Notes: generated by a model not told the origin, from the sequence alone. Shown: positions 1 through 5,855, counted from the first letter of the stretch. The stretch: DNA of 8,204 nucleotides from JBHENN01 sp046262015 (GCA_046262015.1 JBHENN010000033.1:1-8204); one strand, 5' to 3'. Made by a program: numbers and translations.

Positions 1-2
1 GC

Positions 3-101
3 CCGGGAGAGGGCGGCGCAGCGGGTCACGGAAATTGGTACGCGGGCCCCACGATCGAGAAGGCCGACGCCATCTCCGTCCAGGTTCCTCTAGCTCCTTG
101 A
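3..101 (+). CDS. C-terminal end of an unidentified protein (5' end outside window)
   Basis: Thirty-two codons run open from the left edge to a TGA at 99-101. The third positions are nearly all G or C through the middle, whereas the other two forward frames read as arginine/serine-rich shadow. The peptide includes GHGNWYAGPTIEKADAIS and finishes VQVPLAP. I do not recognise the family. The end looks like a terminal beta strand of a soluble domain, but that is only an impression. The stop lies 29 bases before the toxin-antitoxin operator, so this gene is transcribed toward that operon but is probably separate from it. No terminator-like hairpin is visible between them. Confidence 0.5.
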   Translation, partial: PGEGGAAGHGNWYAGPTIEKADAISVQVPLAP

Positions 102-130
102 TTGGGGTCTTGCGGAAGGCGTAGCGCTCC

Positions 131-151
131 TGTATCACAGAAGGTGATACA
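131..151 (+). promoter_or_regulatory. Operator and probable promoter of the toxin-antitoxin operon
   Basis: TGTATCAC (131-138) and GTGATACA (144-151) form a perfect 8-bp inverted repeat around a 5-bp spacer, ending 8 bases before the antitoxin ATG at 160. Ribbon-helix-helix antitoxins characteristically bind such palindromes at their own promoter, so this is the likely autoregulatory site. A TAnnnT hexamer, TACAGT (148-153), overlaps the right arm 6 nt before the ATG, as expected for a leaderless actinobacterial promoter. An alternative is TTGCGG (110-115) with TATCAC (133-138) at a 17-nt spacing. In both models the operator covers the -10 element. The palindrome is directly visible; binding is inferred. 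Confidence 0.7.
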
Positions 152-159
152 GTCTGGGC

Positions 160-393
160 ATGGCTAGAGCGATATCCCTCAGGTTGGATGAAGAGGCCGA
201 ACGGGCTTTGTCTCGCCTCGAGGCTTCGGGGATGACACGCTCCGAAGCGATCCGAAAAGCCCTAGTCGAGTCCGCTCAGGCACTTCATCGCCGCCAGCAG
301 ATCGCCGAGGAAGTTGCGGCTCTCGAGGCGGACGAGGCCGATCGAGAAGAGATGCTGGAGGTTGCCTCTTTGATGGAAAGCCTTCGTGCGTAG
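160..393 (+). CDS. Ribbon-helix-helix (CopG/MazE-like) antitoxin
   Basis: This 77-residue protein is the likely antitoxin that neutralises the MazF-type ribonuclease encoded immediately downstream and represses the shared operon. Residues about 3-10 (RAISLRLD) form the DNA-contacting beta strand of a ribbon-helix-helix fold. They are followed by helix A (about 11-23), the turn at GMTRSEA (24-30), and helix B (SEAIRKALVES, 28-38). The remainder (about 40-77) is a highly charged, acidic helix rich in Glu and Asp, typical of the toxin-wrapping tail of RHH antitoxins. The ATG at 160 places the strand at the very N-terminus, as usual for this fold. AGAAGG at 139-144 is too far upstream for a normal ribosome site, so translation may be leaderless. 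The 3' end overlaps the toxin start by 8 bases. The precise antitoxin subfamily cannot be fixed by eye. Confidence 0.85.
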   Translation: MARAISLRLDEEAERALSRLEASGMTRSEAIRKALVESAQALHRRQQIAEEVAALEADEADREEMLEVASLMESLRA

Positions 394-715
394 GGGAGAC
401 ATCCATGAGCTTCGACCGCCGCGCGGAAAGGGTCATGAGCAGCGAGGGCGCAGGTTCGGAGTCATCTTGCAGGCCGAGGAATTCCTTCCACGTTCGGTCG
501 TTATCGTCGCTCCCACCTCTCAGAGCGCAAGAGCGGCGACCTTCAGACCCGAGATCGAGATCGGTGATGAGCCAACTCGCATACTCGTCGAACAACTGGG
601 AGCTGTGAATACGAGTCGGCTGGGCAAGCTGGTGGGGCACGTAGCGCCACCTGAGCAGTGGGCGATAGATGACTGCCTGCGACTAGTCCTGGGCTTGCGT
701 AGCGGGTCGCACTAG
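386..715 (+). CDS. MazF/PemK-family mRNA-interferase toxin
   Basis: This 109-residue protein has the usual length of a MazF/PemK endoribonuclease, which cleaves single-stranded RNA at short motifs to stop growth when its antitoxin is lost. The N-terminus MRRGDIHELRPP is followed by GHEQRGRRFGVIL (16-28), matching the family RGD...GHEQ.G.RP block, with Phe24 where Pro is usual. APTS (42-45) carries the conserved Thr/Ser of the active-site strand. ILVEQLGAVNTSRLGKLVG (66-84) matches the family Q-hydrophobic-x-AV-x-x-x-RL motif. The GTG start at 386 overlaps the antitoxin stop (391-393); GGAAAG at 375-380 is 5 nt upstream and can serve as ribosome site, and the overlap suggests coupled translation. 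An ATG at 405 opens only a shadow frame. A 10-bp repeat surrounds the C-terminal codons, the second copy supplying the stop. Cleavage specificity is unknown. Confidence 0.88.
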   Translation: MRRGDIHELRPPRGKGHEQRGRRFGVILQAEEFLPRSVVIVAPTSQSARAATFRPEIEIGDEPTRILVEQLGAVNTSRLGKLVGHVAPPEQWAIDDCLRLVLGLRSGSH

Positions 716-720
716 TCCTG
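682..720 (+). repeat. 10-bp direct repeat ACTAGTCCTG flanking the toxin 3' end
   Basis: ACTAGTCCTG occurs at 682-691 and again at 711-720, offset by 29 bases. The first copy encodes part of RLVLG near the toxin C-terminus. The second contains the toxin stop codon TAG (713-715). A shorter match, CACTAG, recurs at 785-790. It may be chance, a small duplication, or the edge of a past rearrangement. Confidence 0.4.
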
Positions 721-768
721 ATAAATATCGCTCTACGCTTGGCCGCGACCTGCGGACACGGGACCTAG

Positions 769-864
769 CACAGCGCTAATCCGTCACTAGACAACTGCCA
801 CAAGGACTACGCCCAACAAAACGCGAAGGAGCTCGCGCAGCTCTTGCAGTCATCCAGCGATTAG
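769..864 (+). pseudogene. Possible 3' relic of a lost gene in the toxin/tetR gap
   Basis: The 153-base gap between toxin and tetR holds no intact gene. From 787 to a TAG at 862-864, however, one forward frame shows almost exclusively G/C third positions and reads LDNCHKDYAQQNAKELAQLL followed by a short serine-rich tail. This resembles an amphipathic C-terminal helix. The frame is open only from 769 (an in-frame TAG is at 766-768) and has no convincing start codon or ribosome site. I therefore read it as the surviving end of a truncated gene whose body is gone. It ends 4 bases before the tetR stop, so the two are convergent. The bases between 716 and 768 are lower in GC and show nothing recognisable. 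No family assignment is possible. Confidence 0.3.
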
Positions 865-868
865 GCGC

Positions 869-1519
869 TCACTGGTGTTCGGAATCGAGGAGCATCCGCT
901 TCCACAGACGCGCCAACCAACTTGCGAAGCGTTCTCGGTCCCAGCCACGTTCGTCGACCAGTAAGCGCCAGAGATCGCCGGCGTTCGTAGCCCACAACAC
1001 GTCACGCGCTTCCTCTTCCGATACGGCCAGGCCTTCGCCTGCAGCCATCTCTCGCGCCGCGAGCGTCATGCCCTCCAGCCGCTGCCGGTCCATCTCTTCC
1101 AGCATCGCTCGTGCCTCGGGTTCTGAACTGGCTGCTCCGCGTATGGCTTCGACGAAAGGAGAAGTGCGAGGCCCGAGCTGGTTAGCGACCAACGATGCGT
1201 ACATCTCGAGTCGACGGCCAAGATCTTGCTCGGCGCGTAGCGCGCGTACCTCGGGTCGCTCGTGGAAGGGGACGTCTTGGTCATCACCCCCGATCGTGAC
1301 GTCCCAGACCCTCTTGAGCAGATTCAGCTTCGACCCGAACGCGCCGTAGATCGTCTCGACAGATACCCCGGCTTCGGCTGCGATGTCGCTCACTGTCGTC
1401 GCCCCATATCCCCTCGATACAAAGAGGTCGTAGGCGGCGGCCAGGATGTGGCGCCGCGTCTCGGCGGCCTGGGCCTTTCGCCGGGAGGAGTCGTAAGGGC
1501 GCTTGACGTTCGTCGACAT
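869..1519 (-). CDS. TetR/AcrR-family transcriptional regulator
   Basis: At 216 residues this is a full-length TetR-type repressor. After a basic N-terminal arm, helix 1 is AAETRRHILAAAYDLFVSRG (18-37). The helix-turn-helix is TTVSDIAAEAGVSVETIYGAF (41-61), followed by the typical SKLNLLKRVWD. The C-terminal half (about 80-216) is an alpha-helical ligand-binding and dimerisation domain, ending WLARLWKRMLL (201-211). It diverges from the methyltransferase gene with 58 bases between start codons, a classic arrangement for a TetR protein that represses itself and its neighbour; this target is inferred from position. The ATG at 1519 has no Shine-Dalgarno. Instead TATCTT lies 8 nt upstream, suggesting a leaderless transcript. 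The ligand is unknown, as the C-terminal domain does not reveal it. Confidence 0.92.
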   Translation of the reverse strand: MSTNVKRPYDSSRRKAQAAETRRHILAAAYDLFVSRGYGATTVSDIAAEAGVSVETIYGAFGSKLNLLKRVWDVTIGGDDQDVPFHERPEVRALRAEQDLGRRLEMYASLVANQLGPRTSPFVEAIRGAASSEPEARAMLEEMDRQRLEGMTLAAREMAAGEGLAVSEEEARDVLWATNAGDLWRLLVDERGWDRERFASWLARLWKRMLLDSEHQ

Positions 1520-1577
1520 ATCCGTTAAAGATACCCTGGATTGGATACAGAGAACCTGGAACCGATAGGAGGAGATC
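1520..1577. promoter_or_regulatory. Divergent tetR/methyltransferase control region
   Basis: This 58-base interval carries both starts. On the minus strand, TATCTT (1533-1528) sits 8 nt before the tetR ATG, fitting a leaderless -10 element. On the plus strand, AGGAGG (1567-1572) lies 5 nt before the methyltransferase GTG at 1578 and decides that start. Candidate operator sequences are an imperfect 14-bp direct repeat beginning CCTGGA at 1535 and 1555 (20 bp apart, about two helical turns), and TATCC (1519-1523) facing GGATA (1543-1547). The elements are visible; regulator binding is inferred. Confidence 0.5.
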
Positions 1578-2417
1578 GTGCCGGATACAGCGATGGCGGT
1601 TGGCGGAGCAGCCTGGGATCAGGTCGCTCCGGCGTGGGAGGAACTACACGAGCACACAGAGGCTTCCATGGAAGCCGTGACGTCGGCGATGCTCGCTCTG
1701 CTCGAGCCCGGGCGGGGGGAGATCGTCCTGGAGCTCGGGTGCGGCGTGGGGGCCTTGGGCGCCAGGGTGGCACAACTCGTTGGTCCCGATGGGCGCGTGA
1801 TCGTGAGCGACGTCGCAGAGGGGATGGTGGCCGCGGCCCGCCGCCGACTCGAGCCTTCGTCTCTGCCGAACGTGGAGCTTCAGGTCCTGGATGGCGAGGC
1901 GATCGACCTCCCCGACGCAAGTGTCGATGCCGTCATCTGCCGGATGGGGTACATGTTGATGCCGGATCCAGGTGGAGCGTTCACGGAGGCCCGCCGTGTC
2001 CTTCGTAGCAACGGCCGTCTGGTCTTTAGCGTCTGGGGCGCGGCGCAGCAGAATGTGTGGGCATCATGTCTCGGTATCGCTGTGATGCAGTCAGGGTTGG
2101 ATGGCGGGGGAGATCCATTCGCTCCCGGCGGCCCGTTCTCGCTTTCCGACCCGTCGACGTTGCGGGCTTTGTTATCGGGCGCTGGCTTCAGTGACGTGCA
2201 GATCGACGAGGTCGACTCCCCGCACGTATTTGAGGACCTGGAGTCGTACTGGGTGAAGACGACGAGACTCGCCGGCCCGCTGGCGGTCACTCTCTCCGAT
2301 ACCCCCAAGGAGAAACTGGACGAGGTCAAGCGCAACGTCTCCGGGCTCGCGTCGCAATACATCGCTTCTGACGGTCTCGTGATGCCCGGGCGGGCTCTTG
2401 TGGTGAGGGCATCATGA
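1578..2417 (+). CDS. Class I SAM-dependent methyltransferase (UbiE/Methyltransf_11-like)
   Basis: This 279-residue protein should transfer a methyl group from S-adenosylmethionine to an unidentified small molecule. SAM-binding motif I is VLELGCGVGALGARV (50-64). The acidic end of strand 2 is VIVSD (74-78). The motif around LDGEAIDLPDASVDAVICRM (104-123) and the post-I/III segment EARRVLRSNGRLVFSVWG (137-154) are those of the ubiquinone/menaquinone-type and related methyltransferases. The C-terminal 120 residues form a variable cap (GFSDVQIDEV at 203-212) that would set the substrate. The GTG start is supported by AGGAGG 5 nt upstream; an in-frame ATG at 1593 is a weaker alternative. The gene diverges from tetR and shares ATGA with the following membrane protein, so the two are likely co-transcribed and translationally coupled. 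A role in detoxification or secondary metabolism is possible but not shown. Confidence 0.9.
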   Translation: MPDTAMAVGGAAWDQVAPAWEELHEHTEASMEAVTSAMLALLEPGRGEIVLELGCGVGALGARVAQLVGPDGRVIVSDVAEGMVAAARRRLEPSSLPNVELQVLDGEAIDLPDASVDAVICRMGYMLMPDPGGAFTEARRVLRSNGRLVFSVWGAAQQNVWASCLGIAVMQSGLDGGGDPFAPGGPFSLSDPSTLRALLSGAGFSDVQIDEVDSPHVFEDLESYWVKTTRLAGPLAVTLSDTPKEKLDEVKRNVSGLASQYIASDGLVMPGRALVVRAS

Positions 2418-2887
2418 CAACGGCGCACACCCGGACGCCGGCGCCACCAGCACGCGAAAGTCGAGGCAGGCTGGCGGGCGTGATCATCGCTGGGGTCGCG
2501 ACGGCCCTTCTTTTCGGACCCGACGGTCCTTTGGGTGGGTTCTGGCGGCCCGCGGAAGGATCCGCCGAACCCAGTGGGCTCTTGATCCCGGGTTTCATCG
2601 CAGTTGCACTTGCCGAAGGGCTCGCGCTTGGTATCGCCCTCGCGGTACTCGTGTTCGGACGCCCCTGGTTCAACGGTCTCGTGCCGCGTCCGCGGCTGGC
2701 GCTGGCTGCCTGGATAGCGACGATCTGGCTGCTTGCGTCTTGGTGGCCACACACTGCAACCCATCGCTTCGTCGGAGACGATCTCGGCGGTCTCCTAGCT
2801 GCCGAGTGGATCTTCCACGTCACTTCGATGGTCGCGGGCGCCATCGTCGTGGTGGCGATCGCTACCGGTTCGAAGCGACGAGTTTGA
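2414..2887 (+). CDS. Four-helix integral membrane protein of unknown function
   Basis: The 157-residue product has a short Pro/Arg-rich cytoplasmic-type N-terminus and four hydrophobic segments: about 20-35 (GVIIAGVATALLFGP), 56-82 (a long Gly/Ala/Leu helix with AVALAEGLALGIALAVLVFG), 95-111 (LALAAWIATIWLLASWW) and 127-151 (EWIFHVTSMVAGAIVVV). It ends in the basic tail SKRRV. Histidines cluster near the third and fourth segments (H113, H117, H135), which could be functional but match no motif I know. The ATG overlaps the methyltransferase stop (ATGA), and GGTGAGG (2402-2408) sits 5 nt upstream as ribosome site. Operon membership with the methyltransferase and control by the divergent TetR are therefore likely. 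Family not recognised. Confidence 0.75.
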   Translation: MTTAHTRTPAPPARESRGRLAGVIIAGVATALLFGPDGPLGGFWRPAEGSAEPSGLLIPGFIAVALAEGLALGIALAVLVFGRPWFNGLVPRPRLALAAWIATIWLLASWWPHTATHRFVGDDLGGLLAAEWIFHVTSMVAGAIVVVAIATGSKRRV

Positions 2888-3120
2888 AGCCACGATATCG
2901 AGGTCCACGGCGACCATGTGACGAACGGCCCCTGCGCTTCGGTCCTCGTCGGCGCCCTTCTCATAGAACGTATCTCGAGCGCCTCCGAACATCTCTCGAG
3001 TCTGCCATTGACGACGAGTTCGACCGCGATGCACTTCGCAAGCTGCGGAACGTGGGCCGACTGGACCTGGCGATCACGACGGTCGTGATCCTTCTCATGA
3101 CAGTGAAGCCGGGTGCGTAG
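2884..3120 (+). pseudogene. Small single-TM ORF or decayed 3' end of a membrane-protein gene
   Basis: This frame reads to a TAG at 3118-3120. Its only upstream start in the right place is TTG at 2884, overlapping the previous stop as TTGA, giving 78 residues. The first half is Arg/Pro-rich and looks like shadow. From about 3010 the codon bias becomes convincing: EFDRDALRKLRNVGRLDLA leads into the hydrophobic ITTVVILLMTV and ends KPGA, resembling the terminal helix of multi-pass membrane proteins such as those of the DUF2269 type (a comparison by eye). Between 2888 and about 2965 the better-biased plus frame is instead the one continuing in phase from the preceding gene (VLVGALLIERIS). That switch suggests a frameshifted remnant rather than a working gene. 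Confidence 0.35.
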
Positions 3121-3534
3121 GCGTATCTTCGACTCGGCTCGCGAACCGAAACCTCAATGCCTTGCGGCTGATCCTCGCGTTGGGTTAGAGGTCGTCCCGC
3201 TACTACTGATAGATATCGGCCTTTCGCTCGGAGACCTATTCGGCAATTGAGTTCCCGTTCTGTGCCATGAGCGTGCGAGGCGGCCTCCGAACCCGGATGG
3301 GTGACTCGCTCAAGCCTGGGGATCGAGAAGAGGGTGGGGACTGGTCTTCTAGGTATGGTTCGTAGGCCTCGCCACTCGCCCCACACTCCGTGGCCGCCAT
3401 GTCGAACAGGGTAATGCGCTCCTAGGCCCCCGGAGAGAGCGGCTCTACTGTGTAGCGGATGATCGGCACCGCACGACTCGAGCTCATGAGGCGATGATGA
3501 CCAGGTCGAGAAGCTGAGCGACGCGGCTAACGGC
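3121..3534. other. 414-base interval without an intact gene
   Basis: No ORF with convincing codon bias spans this stretch. It is less GC-rich than its right neighbour and contains clustered stops, for example TAG, TGA and TAG within about 30 bases near 3186-3213 on the plus strand. A minus-strand segment (3236-3487) has coding-like bias and is listed separately. I see no tRNA, rRNA, insertion-sequence end or strong terminator here. A promoter for the oxidoreductase at 3535 must lie at its right end, but no clear -35/-10 pair or Shine-Dalgarno stands out. Confidence 0.5.
3236..3487 (-). pseudogene. Possible minus-strand coding remnant with an in-frame stop
   Basis: On the minus strand an ATG at 3487 opens a frame reading SSSRAVPIIRYTVEPLSPGA and then a TAG (3424-3422). 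The same frame continues for another 61 codons with strongly G/C third positions at first (ERITLFDMAATECGASGEAY, then EPYLEDQ), passing an internal ATG at 3400, and ends at a TAG (3238-3236). The bias fades toward the distal end, which is Ser/Pro/Arg-rich. Either a gene was disrupted by a point nonsense change, or two short ORFs lie in phase by chance. I recognise no family. Confidence 0.28.
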
Positions 3535-4452
3535 ATGGAGATCGGGCTGCACCTCCCCAGCGCGCAGTCGGGCGCCGATGCGGTGGGCATCGTCGAAGTG
3601 GCGCGGGCGGCGGAGCGCAACGCCTTCGAGTCCGTGTGGTTCTTCGACCACCTCTTCACGCCGGTGCGGCTCGGCTCCGCGTATCCCTACAGTCGCGACG
3701 GGTCGTACGCATTAGGACCGGGCGACCCGTTCTTCGACCCGCTCGCCCTCTACGGTGTGCTTGCGGCCGCAACGACCCGCATCAAGCTTGCGACCGGCGT
3801 TCTGATCGGCGCTTACCGTCATCCCATCGTGCTGGGCAAAGTCCTCGCCTCGGTCGAGCGCTTCGCGCCCGGCCGGCTGATCCTGGGCTTGGGTGCGGGA
3901 TGGATGCGCGAGGAGTTCGATGCCCTGGGAGTCGACCCGGCGCGCCGCTCGGCGCGGGCCGACGAGTACGTTCGAGCCCTGCGCGCCGTCTGGTCCGGAC
4001 GGTCGGCGTTCGAGGGCGACTTCTACCGCTGGCCCGAGGCCGGCTTCGAGCCGGCCCCTTCGGCGCCGATCCCCATCATCGTCGGTGGCCACGGGGACGC
4101 CGCGCTACGGCGCGCGGCGCGCGTGGGGGACGGATGGGCGATCGCCCTCAACAAGGAGCAGGGGAGCACGCTCGACGATCTCGAGCGCCGGCTCGACTTC
4201 CTGCGAGCGAGGCTCGCCGACGAGGGCCGAGACCCGGCTTCGTTCCACCTCGCGTATCAGAGTTTGCTGTGGTTCTCGGACTCACCTCACCCCAAGCTGC
4301 CGCTCACCGGTCCTCCGGATGCGATCGCGGCGTCGTTGGCGCGCCTCGGAGAGCTCGGCGTGACGATGGTCGACCTCGTGGTCTTCGGGCCCGCGTTGCT
4401 GATCGTGGAGACGGCCGAGCGCTTCGCCCAGGAGGTCCGGCCTCTACTGTGA
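3535..4452 (+). CDS. LLM-class (F420-dependent type) flavin-fold oxidoreductase
   Basis: This 305-residue protein has the bacterial-luciferase-like TIM barrel of the LLM class; members of this actinobacterial branch commonly use coenzyme F420. Strand 1 is MEIGLHLPSA at the start, followed by RAAERNAFESVWFFDHL (24-40). ATTRIKLATGVLIGAYRHP (79-97) and VERFAPGRLILGLGAGW (107-123) are the class hallmarks. The cofactor phosphate-binding segment is PIPIIVGGHGDAALRRAARV (178-197), continuing GDGW. Length and motif order fit the Rv2161c-like subfamily; F420 rather than FMN use is an inference. The ATG at 3535 puts strand 1 at the N-terminus, although no Shine-Dalgarno is visible. Its stop overlaps the convergent decarboxylase stop, leaving no room for a conventional intergenic terminator. 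Substrate unknown. Confidence 0.9.
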   Translation: MEIGLHLPSAQSGADAVGIVEVARAAERNAFESVWFFDHLFTPVRLGSAYPYSRDGSYALGPGDPFFDPLALYGVLAAATTRIKLATGVLIGAYRHPIVLGKVLASVERFAPGRLILGLGAGWMREEFDALGVDPARRSARADEYVRALRAVWSGRSAFEGDFYRWPEAGFEPAPSAPIPIIVGGHGDAALRRAARVGDGWAIALNKEQGSTLDDLERRLDFLRARLADEGRDPASFHLAYQSLLWFSDSPHPKLPLTGPPDAIAASLARLGELGVTMVDLVVFGPALLIVETAERFAQEVRPLL

Positions 4453-5832
4453 CCCTAGAGACGCGGCGCACCTCAGGATGGCGTCAACGGAGCGGTCGAC
4501 GTCCTCGCTGGACGTGGCCCAGTTGCTCACCGAGATGCGCATCACGTGGCGGCCCTTCCACACGCTGCCGCCGAGCCAGCAGGTGCCGTCGGCCTGGACG
4601 CGCTCGATCACGGCCTTGGTCTGGTGGTCGTCGTCGCCGAAGCGGACCAGCACCTGGTTCAGCACCACCTCGTTGAGGACCTCGACGCCGGGAGCGCCGG
4701 CCAGCTCGTCGGCGAAGCGGCGAGCGTTCGCGCAGCCGCGCTCGATCATCTCCGCGATCCCCGACCGGCCGAGCGCCTTGATCGTGGCGTAGGTGGTCAA
4801 GGCGCGGGCGCGCCGCGAGAACTCCGGGTTCCAGTCCATGGGATCACGCTCGCGGCCCTCTTCCGCGTGCACGAGGTAACTGGCCTGCACGCTCATCGCG
4901 GCGCGGTGCGCGGACGGGTGCGCGCAGATCGCGACGCCCGAGTCGTAGGGGACGTTGAGCCACTTGTGTGCGTCGGTCGCCCACGAGTCGGCTCGCTCGA
5001 TCCCGGCGAGCAACGGCTGGGTGCTGGGAGCGGCGGCGGCCCACAGGCCGAACGCGCCGTCGACGTGCACCCACGCGCCGTGCTCGTGGGCGCTATCGCA
5101 GATCGCACCGACATCGTCGATCGCTCCGCTGTTCACGTTGCCTACCTGCGCGCAGACGATCGTCGGACCGTCGCTTGCCCTCAGCGCGCCTCGGAGCGCA
5201 TCCGGGCGCATGCGGCCCTGGCCGTCGGCCTTGATCTCCACGATCGCATCGGTACCGATGCCGAGGAAGCGGAGCGCCCGCGGGATCGTGACGTGGTGCT
5301 CGGCCCCCGCCAACACCCTGATCGCCGGCGCCCCGGTCAGGCCGCGCGCGTTGAGGTCCCAGCCGGCGTCCTCCAGGACGTGATAGCGGGCCGCGGCCAG
5401 AGCTGTGAAGTTGGCCATCTGGCCACCGGTGACGAACCCGACCGAGCTCTCGGTGGGCAGCGCGAGCAGCTCGAGGAGCCACGCCGCGGCCGTCTCTTCG
5501 ACCACCGAGGCGGCGGGCGACGCGACGTAGAGACCGTGGTTCTGGTCCCAGGCCGAAGTGAGCCAGTCGGCCGCGAGGGCAACCGGCAGTGTCCCACCGA
5601 TCACGAAACCGAAGAAGCGCGGTGACGGCGTGACCAGCAGGCCGGGCTCCACCTCGGCCACGAGGGCATCGATGACCGCGGTCGGGTCGTCCGGACCCGA
5701 CGGCAAGGGGCCCGCCAGGGACGCCCGCAGCTCCTCCAGGGTCGCGTTCGGGGCCACGGGTCGGTGGGGGACCGAGTCCAGGAACGCTCGCGCGTGGCGC
5801 GCGGTCGCCTGCAACAAGGTGTCTCTGTCCAT
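4444..5832 (-). CDS. PLP-dependent group II decarboxylase (aromatic-L-amino-acid decarboxylase-like)
   Basis: This 462-residue fold-type I enzyme belongs to the pyridoxal-dependent decarboxylase family that converts amino acids to amines. FFGFVIGGTLPVALAADWL (73-91) is the substrate-side N-terminal region. FVTGGQMANFTALAAAR (133-149) is the glycine-rich cofactor loop, and AEHHVT (177-182) holds the His expected to stack on PLP. WVHVDGAFG (254-262) supplies the Asp (D258) that pairs with the pyridine nitrogen. DSWATDAHKWLNVPYDSG (282-299) carries the Schiff-base Lys K290. The frame stays open far upstream, but ATG 5832 is preferred: GGAG lies 9 nt upstream, the family N-terminus begins there, and the upstream frame is antisense shadow of the phosphatase gene. 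It follows that gene by 23 bp and is probably co-transcribed with it. The 3' end overlaps the LLM gene by 9 bp. The substrate (aromatic amino acid, glutamate or other) cannot be read from the motifs. Confidence 0.9.
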   Translation of the reverse strand: MDRDTLLQATARHARAFLDSVPHRPVAPNATLEELRASLAGPLPSGPDDPTAVIDALVAEVEPGLLVTPSPRFFGFVIGGTLPVALAADWLTSAWDQNHGLYVASPAASVVEETAAAWLLELLALPTESSVGFVTGGQMANFTALAAARYHVLEDAGWDLNARGLTGAPAIRVLAGAEHHVTIPRALRFLGIGTDAIVEIKADGQGRMRPDALRGALRASDGPTIVCAQVGNVNSGAIDDVGAICDSAHEHGAWVHVDGAFGLWAAAAPSTQPLLAGIERADSWATDAHKWLNVPYDSGVAICAHPSAHRAAMSVQASYLVHAEEGRERDPMDWNPEFSRRARALTTYATIKALGRSGIAEMIERGCANARRFADELAGAPGVEVLNEVVLNQVLVRFGDDDHQTKAVIERVQADGTCWLGGSVWKGRHVMRISVSNWATSSEDVDRSVDAILRCAASLGSQ

Positions 5833-5855
5833 CGCTTCTGGCTCCGGTCGCGTGC

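Noticed and set aside
405..608. Plus-strand ATG-started ORF inside the toxin
   Set aside because: Starts with ATG but is out of frame with the MazF motifs; the toxin frame from GTG 386 matches the family from its first residues.
179..640. Minus-strand 153-codon open frame across the toxin-antitoxin genes
   Set aside because: Both plus-strand genes have clear family motifs; the antisense translation has none.
1880..2764. Minus-strand 294-codon open frame
   Set aside because: Antisense shadow of the methyltransferase and membrane-protein genes; low-complexity translation without domains.
2795..3034. Minus-strand 79-codon ORF opposite the membrane-protein tail
   Set aside because: Part of it (DTFYEKGADEDRSAGAVRH) has fair codon bias, but it shares codon phase with the plus frame, which can produce that bias by reflection. 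It resembles no family and overlaps a real gene end.
3121..3534. tRNA gene or attachment site in the gene-free interval
   Set aside because: No cloverleaf-compatible arms with a TTCGA-type T-loop and matching acceptor stem were seen, and no integrase lies nearby.
3636..4676. Plus-strand 346-codon open frame
   Set aside because: Out-of-frame shadow of the LLM oxidoreductase and then antisense to the decarboxylase; the translation is arginine/proline-rich and featureless.
4546..5625. Plus-strand 359-codon open frame
   Set aside because: It lies wholly antisense to the PLP decarboxylase, whose motifs are complete. The plus-strand translation is Arg/Ala/Gly-rich with no recognisable domain.
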